NCBI GenBank assembly: GCA_029224185.1
Contig: CM055201.1
Coordinates: forward strand, 24,197,056-24,261,055
Source of the DNA: Karalla daura
Taxonomy: Eukaryota; Chordata; Actinopteri; Chaetodontiformes; Leiognathidae
Direction: 5' to 3'
Length of the DNA stretch: 64,000 bases
Part shown: positions 25,401 through 35,100 of the stretch, in pieces
Layout of the letters: every line of letters begins with the position of its first letter
Numbering within the stretch: the first letter of the stretch is position 1
Translations under genes and position numbers: made by a program
The notes under the pieces: model-generated
The model's input: only the letters and a program-made list of their open reading frames with translations
Database searches by the model: none
Told to the model about the DNA's origin: nothing

Positions 25401-26739
25401 TATCAGTACCTGGTCTGCCAGTACCAGGTCTGCCAGTACCAGGTCTACCAGTACAAGGTTTACCCGTAACAGTACCTGGTCTGCCAGTACCTGGTCTGCC
25501 AGTACCTGGTCTACCAGTACCAGGTCTGCCAGTACCTGGTCTACCAGTACAAGGTTTACCCGTATCAGTACCTGGTCTATCAGTACCTGGTCTGCCAGTA
25601 CCAGGTCTGCCAGTACCTGGTCTACCAGTACAAGGTTTACCCGTATCAGTACCTGGTCTGCCAGTACCTGGTCTACCAGTACCTGCTCTATCAGTACCTG
25701 GTCTGCCAGTACCAGGTCTACCAGTACAAGGTTTACCCGTATCAGTACCTGCTCTATCAGTACCTGGTCTGCCAGTACAAGGTTTACCCGTATCAGTACC
25801 TGCTCTATCAGTACCTGGTCTGCCAGTACCTGGTCTACCAGTACCTGGTCTACCAGTACCTGCTCTATCAGTACCTGGTCTGCCAGTACCAGGTCTGCCA
25901 GTACCAGGTCTGCCAGTACCAGGTCTACCAGTACCAGGTCTGCCAGTACCAGGTCTACCAGTACCAGGTCTGCCAGTACCTGGTCGACCAGTACAAGGTT
26001 TACCCGTATCAGTACCAGGTCTACCAGTACAAGGTCTGCCAGTACCTGGTCTACCAGTACAAGGTTTACCCGTATCAGTACCTGGTCTGCCAGTACCTGG
26101 TCTGCCAGTACCTGGTCTACCAGTACAAGGTTTACCCGTATCAGTACCTGGTCTGCCAGTACCTGGTCTTCCAGTACCTGGTCTGCCAGTACCTGGTCTG
26201 CCAGTACCTGGTCTGCCAGTACAAGCAGCAGGACCCTTGGGTTTGTTTCCTGCTGCTGATCAACCACTAAGAATTCACTCTGTTCAACAGGATTATAGAT
26301 AAAGATTATAGATTCAGATTCAGAGATGTGTGACTGCAGGGTGTGAGATCATGTTGTGATGACGTCATTTAATATTTTGGATTCCCGCTGCTGCTCGTTC
26401 ACGAGCCGCTAGTGAGCTCAGAACTGGTTCATTGATTAGATATCGTTCACCTGCTCATTGATCAGGAATCAACCACGTGCTCATTACATGCACATATACA
26501 TTACCTGCTAATTGACAACATATCGGTAACCTCTTCATTGATCACAGACACCAATCACGTACCCAATAATTATGGTTTTCTAGTATTGATAAGCTGGTGG
26601 TTGACTCCATATCTATAACCTGCTAACCGATTATGTCCCGATCTCCTTCTCTGAGAGAACAAAGGTAGCAGAGCTGCTAGTGCTAAGTGATGCTAAGCTA
26701 CACGCTCTCACCTTTGTCCTCGCGTCGCTCCGACGCCAT
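13648..26739 (-). CDS. ythdc1: YTH domain-containing protein 1, nuclear m6A reader
   Basis: Fifteen exons in transcript order: 26739-26712, 23139-23038, 22850-22564, 22395-21846, 21722-21619, 21533-21425, 21277-21160, 20942-20858, 18862-18708, 17225-17146, 16689-16653, 16547-16508, 14255-14190, 14109-13918, 13836-13648. All borders are AG/GT and the sum is 2142 nt, 713 codons plus TGA (human 727 aa). It begins MASERREDKGDGELNVLEDL. An acidic Glu tract (about residues 175-220) precedes the YTH domain (about 325-460). The m6A cage tryptophans are kept in GVWSTLP and SPIHWVLP, with the following GMNAKML. The tail is rich in Pro/His and then RE/RD repeats, ending GRYRR as in mammals. YTHDC1 binds m6A RNA in the nucleus and affects splicing and export. 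Intron 1 (3.6 kb) is nearly filled by a minisatellite; the intron between exons 12 and 13 holds a Tc1 element. Confidence 0.95.
14335..14425 (+). repeat. Short dispersed repeat, copy A
   Basis: Contains CCCAGTATGCTTCC and, further on, TTCTGCCCGACCACAGGGGG with CGCTACA. The same two blocks in the same order occur at 33905-34030, with a longer spacer. It lies in a ythdc1 intron. Probably a SINE or MITE fragment; the class is not known. Confidence 0.65.
14725..14905. repeat. Minisatellite, 21-bp unit
   Basis: About eight tandem units built on CCTACTGGTGAGGAGATTCC, with GTGTGG variants, inside a ythdc1 intron. The unit is a multiple of 3, so both strands stay open as PPTGEE-like repeats. Confidence 0.85.
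14973..16230 (-). mobile_element. Tc1/mariner transposon, complete ends, broken transposase
   Basis: The element has 29-bp terminal inverted repeats that match perfectly (14973-15001 and 16202-16230, starting CACTATATTACCAAAAGTAT) and is flanked by the TA duplication at 14971-14972 and 16231-16232. Length is 1258 bp. On the minus strand, frames shift repeatedly across a Tc1-like transposase: a GRSQELSELQRGTVIG helix-turn-helix region near 16080, DESRFS-like catalytic block near 15640, and NPIEHLWDELERR near 15250. At least three frame changes make it a pseudogene. It sits in a ythdc1 intron, in the same orientation as the gene. Confidence 0.93.
15056..16093 (-). pseudogene. Tc1-like transposase pseudogene
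   Basis: The transposase reading frame inside the Tc1 element is scattered over several frames. Recognisable parts in order are the N-terminal HTH, the DDE catalytic core and the NPIEHLWDELERR region with the third acidic residue. No single frame spans the protein, so it cannot encode an active enzyme. Confidence 0.9.
19417..19468. repeat. (AC)n microsatellite
   Basis: About 26 CA units, preceded by alternating GCGCACGCACGCGCAC, in the intron of ythdc1 between exons 8 and 9. Confidence 0.95.
19504..20650 (+). mobile_element. hAT transposon fragment with BED zinc finger
   Basis: A hAT-like end (TAGGGGTGCAACAACTAATC) starts near 19504. An ATG at 19693 opens a 76-codon frame beginning MAEEKNKEFHKVWEHF and containing KCDSCKWC followed by HLRGKH, the Cys/His pattern of a BED finger found at the N terminus of hAT transposases. 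The frame stops at 19923 and no catalytic domain follows. The right end and target duplication were not found, so the right limit is approximate. It lies in a ythdc1 intron, antisense to the gene. Confidence 0.65.
23160..26235. repeat. 3-kb minisatellite of 15-bp units with higher-order structure
   Basis: About 200 units based on CAGTACCTGGTCTGC, with variants CAGTACCAGGTCTAC, CAGTACAAGGTTTAC and CCGTATCAGTACCTG, fill ythdc1 intron 1, starting about 20 bp from exon 2. Marker variants recur at long intervals: CCGTAACAG near 23700, 24312, 24778 and 25464, and GGTCGACCAG near 25295 and 25982. This shows duplication of blocks of about 470-690 bp. As every unit is a multiple of 3 and lacks stops, both strands are open for over 1000 codons (PGLPV repeats on plus, LADQV repeats on minus). 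These are not genes. Confidence 0.95.
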
Positions 26740-27713
26740 CACGGCGCTGTCTCGCGCTCAGGTGTGTGCAGGAATCAGGCTCGAACTGCTCAGGCTGTTG
26801 CAGGTGAGACTCACCTGATTAACCTGATTTACCTGGTTTACTAAGAGACAAAGCTCCAGCCGCTGAGATGGCGGCTCTGCTAAAGACTGTAGCCTGTCGC
26901 TGCTTCTTCTTCTTTTCATGCTGCTGCTGTCACATGATGTAGCGACACCTGGCGGTAAAGTCGGCCAACATACATACACACACACAGGTTCTCTCCTAAC
27001 TGTAAATAAAATAATTGTTTAAAATTGTAAAATTGTTTTAAAATGGTTCATTTTTATTATTTAAAAGGGGGAAAAATCGTAATCATAATTATGTCTTGAA
27101 TTTACATACAATGAATTTCTGAAAAAAGGGGACTTAAGTAGGAATGTCTCCGTTTAGTTGTATCCAGTGATATAGACATATTAAAGACGTTAAATCTAAG
27201 CTCAAACATGCTGACCTGGTCCCTCATCACATGCATCATCGGCATCTGTGACAAATAAACACTTAAGAAAAGAATAACTCTTTAATGTGCACCATGAGGG
27301 GGGCTTTTCATCAGCTCATAAATAATACTGATAGCTTGTCCCACCTACAGGGAATCACACAGCTCAGCCTCCTGGGGACGTCTCCACCAGGGTAATGGAG
27401 AGGAGAGTCTGGCTGTTAGTGGAACCTCAGATCCAGAAGGAACAACATGGTTCCCCCTGGTGGTGAACCCTGGACCAGCTCTGCCCTCTCACCAGTGGCT
27501 GGAGGCCACATGGGAGCCTGTCCAACCAGTCCTCCGGACCTTTGTGGACCTGGAGGAGAGACGGACCAAGCCAGTGACTTTGTTTTGAAAGTCAGGCAAC
27601 ATTTCCGGTCATATGAGCGCGGCTTCCTGTCCTCAGCGGAAGTCCACGTCAGTCCTCAGACGGTTCTGGTACAGGCTTGGTCCCGGTTCGTCAGAACTGT
27701 CGCTTGTACTGTG
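26740..27713. promoter_or_regulatory. Divergent ythdc1 / ufc1 intergenic region
   Basis: The two ATGs are about 975 bp apart, head to head. A YY1-type GAGATGGCGGCTCTG lies near 26864-26878 upstream of ythdc1. ETS-type sites TTCCGG (near 27603) and GCGGAAGT (near 27637) lie just before ufc1. No TATA box is evident. The middle part (about 27000-27300) is AT-rich with nothing recognised. Confidence 0.5.
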
Positions 27714-28232
27714 ATGGCGGACGAGGCCACGCGCTCTCTGGTCTCGCGTATCCCGCTGCTGAAGACGCACGCGGGCCCAAGGGAGCGCACGCTGTGGCCG
27801 CAGCGTTTGAAGGAAGAGTTGCACGCGTTGATCGGACTCGTGCAGCACAACAAGGAAGCGGACAATGACTGGTTCCGTCTTGAACCCAGCCAGGACGGCA
27901 CGCGCTGGACAGGAACCTGCTGGTTCGTGCACGAGCTGCTGCGCTACGAGTTCCGGTTGGAATTCGATGTCCCGGTGACGTATCCGGCTACGGCTCCAGA
28001 GCTCGCGATACCGGAACTGGACGGGAAGACGGCCAAGATGTTTCGTGGGGGCCGCATCTGCCTCACCGAGCACTTCGCGCCTCTTTGGGCCCGGAACGTG
28101 CCGCGCTTCGGGCTCGCGCACCTCATGGTGTTGGGACTGGGACCGTGGCTCGCGGTGGAGGTCCCGGACCTTGTCCAGAAGGGCCTCTTGGTCCACAAGG
28201 AGCCCAGAGCCGAGGGGGGGGCGGCCCAGTGA
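27714..28232 (+). CDS. ufc1: UFM1-conjugating enzyme (E2) Ufc1, intronless
   Basis: A single open exon of 172 codons starts MADEATRSLVSRIPLLKTHA and aligns with vertebrate UFC1 (human 167 aa) to near its end. The catalytic Cys is residue 116 in RGGRICLTEHFAPLW, and the TAK motif that replaces the usual E2 HPN is present (DGKTAKMF). Ufc1 takes activated UFM1 from UBA5 and works with UFL1 to modify ribosomal and ER-associated targets. The frame stays open upstream to 27447 but that part does not resemble the family, so ATG 27714 is chosen. Mammalian UFC1 has several introns, so this copy looks retrotransposed, yet the frame is intact and the poly(A) signal AATAAA at 28419-28424 is well placed. 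Codons are unusually GC-rich at third positions. Confidence 0.93.
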   Translation: MADEATRSLVSRIPLLKTHAGPRERTLWPQRLKEELHALIGLVQHNKEADNDWFRLEPSQDGTRWTGTCWFVHELLRYEFRLEFDVPVTYPATAPELAIPELDGKTAKMFRGGRICLTEHFAPLWARNVPRFGLAHLMVLGLGPWLAVEVPDLVQKGLLVHKEPRAEGGAAQ

Positions 28233-28489
28233 CGTATTGACCAGACTGGGGGCCGTGACGTCATCACTGCATTGGGGCAGTCCAGCCTCTGGTCTGGAAT
28301 CAGTTGCATCACAATGAAACCAGTGAAGCTGAGTACAAAGGAAACTCATTTGTTTCCACAGATTTTATGACATGTAAAGTCTGATGTGGCCTCTTGACCT
28401 GTGATGATCTGAGATGTAAATAAAGTCTGATGTGAGCAAGACTCTGCAACTGTTTGTAGTTGTCTCCACGTCCACTAGAAATGTGAAAT

Positions 28490-29020
28490 ATTCTGATAAC
28501 AAAACCTGGCGATAAGCAGCTCCATGTCCTTGGATATCTCAGATAGCTTCTCTCCTGAGCTGCTCCTCCAGACAGGTCCGTCAAGAAGTTGATTTCAAAG
28601 TGTGATGGAAACACTTTGTTGACATTTCCAGGTCACGTGACCTGACGTAGGGGTCACATGACCAGTTCCCTTCAGACCAGATGGACAGAGGAGGAGACTC
28701 AACTGTTTCTACATCTGATTCAAAGATATAAGAAAACTATGTTCTGGACGTCCATCTTCCTCAGAGTGGAGGACCAGGACCACATGGTACCAGGGTTATT
28801 ATGGGATGGAGCAGGACCACATGGTACCAGGGTTATTATGGGATGGAGCAGGACTACATGGTACCAGGGTTATTATGGGATGGAGCAGGACCACATGGTA
28901 CCAGGGTTATTATGGGATGGAGCAGGACCACATGGTACCAGGGTTATTATGGGATGGAGCAGAACCACATGGTACCAGGATTATAATGGGATGGAGTTAA
29001 TGGAGACACTTGCTTTGATT
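28490..29020 (+). repeat. VNTR-bearing dispersed element, copy 3
   Basis: The shared flank from about 28490, the CACGTGAC segment near 28635, the ATG frame starting MTSSLQTRWTEEETQLFLHL at 28658, then about six 37-bp units (28770-28990). Opposite orientation to copies 1 and 2. It lies between the 3' ends of ufc1 and fktn. Confidence 0.85.
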
Positions 29021-29158
29021 TAGAGAAAAACAATTAGACACACAAAGGTTCATTTAACTGCAGTGAAACAAGTTAAATCCACAGAAAGAGGTTTATTGTA
29101 AAAGAACAAGTGGTTGTCTATGCTGAATCAGAAGCTGAACACCCCCCTTCCCCAATGG

Positions 29159-32100
29159 TCAGTAAACTTGGATAAGCTCCGGCCACTCCTCAGGAGGCCA
29201 CACCCCATTGGCCTGGACGTTGGTGGGCGAGGTCTTCCAGTCCCAGCTCTGGACTGGGACGCTCCAGCTGGAGCCGTAGTTGGCCAGGATGTAGTCCAGC
29301 GTGGAGCAGGGGACACGCACCTTTAGCTCCAGCAGCTCCGCCCAGCACAGAGAGAAGCTGGGGAACACGTACCTATAGCACACACACAGGTCACCTCCTC
29401 CAATCACCATACAGCACTCAGCTGACTCAAACAACAGAAGTGACATCACTCACTTGAACTTCCGTCCACTCTTGGCCTGTGTCCCTCCATTCCACATCAC
29501 ATCTCCGTCTTGGTAGAAGAAGAAAACGTCCAGTTTGATGTCGTCATTCAAGAAGGAAAGTTCCAGACTGTCCTCCACCTTCATTTCAAAATAAAAAACC
29601 TCCACAGTCAACACACACAGACTGAACACACATACACTCTCTTTCTTTGTCTGACACACACACAGTGTTCACCTTCCCAAACTTGTGTTTGAGTGACAGC
29701 CCGGTCTGTCTGAAGGCTGTGATGATGTCAGACCTGAAGTCTGTGATGAAGATCCCAATGTCGACGTCTCGACTGTAGGAGATCACGCTGCACTGCCTGA
29801 ACCAGCCTGAGGGAGGCAACAGAGGCAGAGGTAAACATTTCTATTTGTACTATTGATATCTTAAATAAATATACATAGTTTCATTGATTTATCTGCTGTT
29901 TCCTTCACCACTAGAGATATGTAAAACCTGAACGTCTGAATCATCCTGGAGATAAAGAGCTCCATGTCAACCTCTCAGATGTCTCTGAAACACAGCTCCT
30001 TTCCTGAGCTGGTTCTTAAGACATGTCTATCTAGAACAAGGTTAGGCAACCTGTTCCACAAAGATCCGCTATGGCTGCAGGTGTTAGTTCCAACCAGGCA
30101 GCAGCACACCTGATTTGGTTTATTCAATCAACTGATCTGAGTGTTCAGACAGTTGGTTGGTCAATCTGTGTGCTATGGACAGGTTGGAACAAACATCTGC
30201 AGCCACAGCGTCTCTGTGTGGAACAGGTTACCTACCCCTGATCTAGAAGTTGATCTCAAAGTGTGATGGAAACACTTTGTTCACATCTCCAGGTCACGTG
30301 ACCTGACGTAGGGGTCACATGACCAGTTCCCTTCAGACCAGATGGACAGAGGAGGAGACTCAACTGTTTCTACATCTGATTCAAAGATCTAAGAGAACTA
30401 TGTTCTGGACGTCCATCTTCCTCAGAGTGGAGGACCAGGACCACATGGTACCAGGGTTATTATGGGATGGAGCAGGACCACATGGTACCAGGGTTATTAT
30501 GGGATGGAGCAGGACCACATGGTACCAGGGTTATTATGGGATGGAGCAGGACCACATGGTACCAGGGTTATTATGGGATGGAGCAGGAGCACATGGTACC
30601 AGGGTAATTATGGGATGGAGCAGGACCACATGGTACCAGGGTTATTATGGGATGGAGCAGGACCACATGGTACCAGGGTTATTATGGGATGGAGCAGGAG
30701 CACATGGTACCAGGGTAATTATGGGATGGAGCAGGAGCACACGGTACCAGGGTTATTATGGGATGGAGCAGGACCACACTCTACCTGGAGTTAATGGAGA
30801 CACCTGCAGCAGCAGCTGGACTTTAGCACCATTACAGGAATATCAATTTAACTTAGAGATAAAATGCCTGTTTGCCATGTTGCGAGCATGTTAGCTATGC
30901 TGCTAGCATGTTGCTGTGATGTCAACATGTTCGCGGTGATGTTGGCATGCTAGTATATACCCAGACAGGTGCCGCTGCTGAGCCAGAACGGGATGTTGAG
31001 GTGGCCGAGCGTCCGAGCTGTGAGATGAAGCAGCGACTTCACCTTCCTCCTGAAATCCACGGCCGCAGGTGACGTGTTGTCAGGGTAGAGCTGCAGACAG
31101 ACCCTCAGTCAGCCTCAAAGTCTACGGGATTAATCCGGCTGAAGCAGAGCTGCAGTTAATGGCTCATGATCTGAACACCCCAAAAGAATTGGTAAACACA
31201 GAGTCAATGTTCTCCATGTTTTTTTTGTCAAATCTTGGTATTTGATTTGAACAAATAACCTTTATGTTTCTTTTTACTTTCTCTCTTTTTTTTAACTTCC
31301 TTTACTGTTCTTAACAGTTTGAGCTGCTGCTCTGAAGATGAGGTTTCCCTTTACCTTCTGATCCTTTAAGACATTCTCTTAACTTTATATCCGGACAACA
31401 CTTTCAATCCAAGGTTCATATTCTGTCCCACCTGCAGGAAGTTACGGGCATCACGGTAACGACACTCCAGGAAGCGTGAGTGTTGCTGCTGCGACAGGAA
31501 CCAGGAAATGTTCTGTGGTATTCGGACATCAAGGCCATCGAGGACGGTGAGGATGAGTTCTGGCCTGTAGGGGGCGACAGGTGTCTCAGGTGTTCAGTCT
31601 CAGGAGTTGACAGTCTCAGGTGTCCACAGTCTCACCCCCGAATTCCACAGAATACCTGAGTGGCACCTTACAGCTGCGACGTGGTAACCGCCTTAATTAT
31701 CTTCCATATAAACCAACGAGACCTTTTCCACACAGAGTGGCTCAACAACATCCCCAGCGTCCTAAGCAGCAGTAGCCCTGCCCCCAAACAAAAGTCCAGG
31801 ATAAAGTGCTGTGGAATATAAGTAAACTTGTTCCCTTTATACAGCGCCTTTATGATGTCATCCTGCAGTCTCCCATACTGAACCAGTAACACACTGGGAG
31901 GAATATAGAGGCCTTTACTGAACCAGTAACACACTGGGAGGAGTGTAGGGACCTTTTGCAGAGCCGCACTGCTGCCGTGCTGCAGCTCATTGTAGCTGTA
32001 TGGTATTCTGTGGAATATTGGAGTCAGTCTCAGGAGTTCAGTCTCAGGTATCCACAGTCTCACCTGTCATATGCTCCAGCATGGCGTCCGTAGTCCAGCT

Positions 32101-35100
32101 GCTTGAAGGGAGCAAAGCTTCGGTCCACATTTGGCTTCAGGCGCAACGCTCCATGCCAAAGGTAGTTACCGCTGCGCTCATACAGGAATACCACCTTATA
32201 CACATACACACAGTGAATGACTATGTAGAATCAGGCAGAGAAGATGACTGAAAAACTAAACAAGCTGCTTTCAATGTGAACTAAAGCTGCTCGTTGTGTA
32301 GCTCTGCCCACCTGGATGATGTAATCATGGAGGCGGAGCAGGAAGAACAGCGGGATCTTCTCTCCTGACAGTGTATCCAGACTGGACAGGCGGGGGTCTT
32401 CTCCTCGCACTTCCAGCAGCTCGAAGCCTTTCTGCTCCGCAGCCACTTTGAACCCAGGCTGAGCAACAAACATGTTAAACCTCAGTAATTCCACTAAGGC
32501 TCTGGGATAAAAACTGCATTTTTTCTAGGGCCACAACTGCTGGAGGGGTTTTGCTTTTTGATGCTCTCTTTACTTCAACATATAATACAATCACGGTAAC
32601 ATATCAGTTTAAACAGATGTATTAGTACAGTGGTGAAAAATAACCCAGTAAAGTAAGTTAGTTTGTGACTTGCTGCTCCCTCCTCCATGTGTAACCATGG
32701 TGACCAATGAAGGTAAAGTTGGAAAGAAGAGCGCAAGATAATGGTACACATTTTAATTCCTGCAGCCCCGTAGCACTGAACTCCCTCATCTAAACTACCT
32801 GTGAGTGAGAGGCTGCTTGGACACAACCCAATGATACAAGGAAGGCTTGAGATAAGGAAACAGTTTGGCATCCTTCAGTGGACACAACCCCCCAGTCCTG
32901 AGGCAGAGAATACTAATTATTTCTGTGCAACTCTGAGTCATTATTTCATTTTTCAACCTTTTTATTCCTTCAAATTTGACTATATTTTTCTTGATATTAT
33001 AAACTCAAAATTCATATTTATATTTTGATTTGCTGGTCTTTAGCGCTTTTCACCATTTTACTTCATTTTTAATTCTTTTCACTGTTATACTTTTTACATT
33101 TTTCATTTCTGTTTGTCAATATTTTAGCTTAAATGTTTGTTCATTTGTCATTGTCCGTTTTTGTAGTGTAAATTTGTTGACTTTATTATGTCTAATATTT
33201 TGCACTCATGGGATCATTGCCATTTGTCAAAAAAAAATTGTTGATGTCATTGTTCTTACCTATAAGCCTTATTACATACAAGTTAGTTGTTTGATATTTT
33301 AAATATGATTACTTTATTTTTATTATTTTGAATACTCTTCAATTGCTGTATTAGCCCCTTAAAATTTTGTCTTAAATATAATATATTTATACATTGTTTT
33401 AAAATAAAATAAGGTATTTGTTCTTGAGTCATTGCATGCGTTTTCATTCAGTTATGAGCATTGCGATTTGGTTGGTCTGTGAGTGTTTGGGGGCCACACA
33501 CAAAATCTTGTTTAGTGCAACTAAAATCCCAGGGGCCAGCCCTGCCCCATTAACCCCTTGAAAAAAATCTCAATAACTTTTAATAACCCTCAATAACTCT
33601 CAGAACAAAGAGCAACAATCAGAATGTTGCTGATCTGAACATCACTAACCTCGTACCTCCACAGGTTGGCGTGTAGAGCGAAGGCTGTGACTGGCCGACT
33701 GGTGCACAGGAAACTGCAGTGTGGCTCACGCACCTGCTGGTCACGCTGCCGCAAAGCATCCTGGGAAAGCAGCGTCAGCGCCGCTGTGTCTGCGAGGAAC
33801 ACAGGCAGCCTGACACGCTGCGCCAGCGCTAGGAACCTCCTCACTGTCTGCTGCAAGAACCAGAGAGACAGGAACATTAGCTTTAGCCAGGCTAGCAAGA
33901 GCCCCAGTATGCTTCCACACCAGGGACTGCGCCTGCCCCTGCGCCGGTGCAGGCTGAGCCCCCAGCATGGTGCAGCTCCACCTCTGTAATGTTCTGCCCG
34001 ACCACAGGGGGCGCTACACATCTCTGCCCCCATAAAAGACAAAGAAGAGATTGTCTTAAAATGGGCTGACAATTTTGAACATATATAATAAATTGCTCTC
34101 ATATATAAAAAATAGCTCTATGGCAGCTCCTGCCAGGAAGGCTAACCCTGAAGCTAGCACTGAGACTAACAGCACTTGTATAACAGCTACAGCTCTCACC
34201 CATTGGAGGTCACTGGCAGTCAGGTGACCAGTCTGGCTCAGGATGTGAGGCCCCGGCTGCAGAGGAAACACATTCACATTGATCAGGAAAGATAACAGCA
34301 CTGCTGTAGAACCATCATGTAGAACATACCTGGGTCCCAGGGGTGTAGGCTCTGGGCCCTGTGTACAAGTAGGTCAACCAGACCCCTAAGCCTAACCCTA
34401 ACCCTAACCCCCCCCCAACCCCACCCCCATTATAATATATTTATTTATAATGAAAAATAAGAAAATAAAAAACTGATCTTTCTTCGTTCATGAAAATGGA
34501 AAAAATAAAACGGACTTTGACAAACTGTTAAAAAATTGTAATAGCAATGTAATTAGAGACAGGCCTCTATTTCTATTTGAGCAAAACAGACTACCAGTAG
34601 AAAGAAGAAAAACAAGACTTTGTGTCTGTTTGAATCTATAAAATACTGGGTTCCTTATTGATATTACCCAAACTCATTCGAACTTTATTGGGTTTGTGAT
34701 TTGTTACATTGGGGACACATTTTGTTGTAACACACCCTGTATTGGTGTTAACATCAGCACTGCCCTGGTAATGTTGTAGTCTACCATAGTAAACTCTGAA
34801 CGGGCTGAAGGACGTGTTTGTTTGCAAGGCAGAGGACACAACAAACTTGTTGACGCTGACAAAGACTCTGTGGATTATAATTGTTTTGGAAGAGGAACAT
34901 TCCAACTTTCACTGAACTATTTAGACCATAATACGGTAAGCTACTACTGCTCATAACGTTATCGTGATATTTACTCTGGTGGCTTTCTAATGAGCTAAAC
35001 GGTCTCATCTGTTTATTTTTGCGTTCAACTAGACATTTTAAAATGCTGGTTCTAATAATATCACCCGGCCTGTATTATAGATCAGCCTTTATTTACCACT

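Noticed and set aside
23223..26302. Open frames of more than 1000 codons on both strands (PGLPV and LADQV repeats)
   Set aside because: They are translations of a 15-bp minisatellite inside ythdc1 intron 1; the unit length is a multiple of 3 and lacks stops on either strand.
27447..27713. In-frame upstream extension of ufc1
   Set aside because: Not similar to the family; the conserved MADEATR start at 27714 is preferred.
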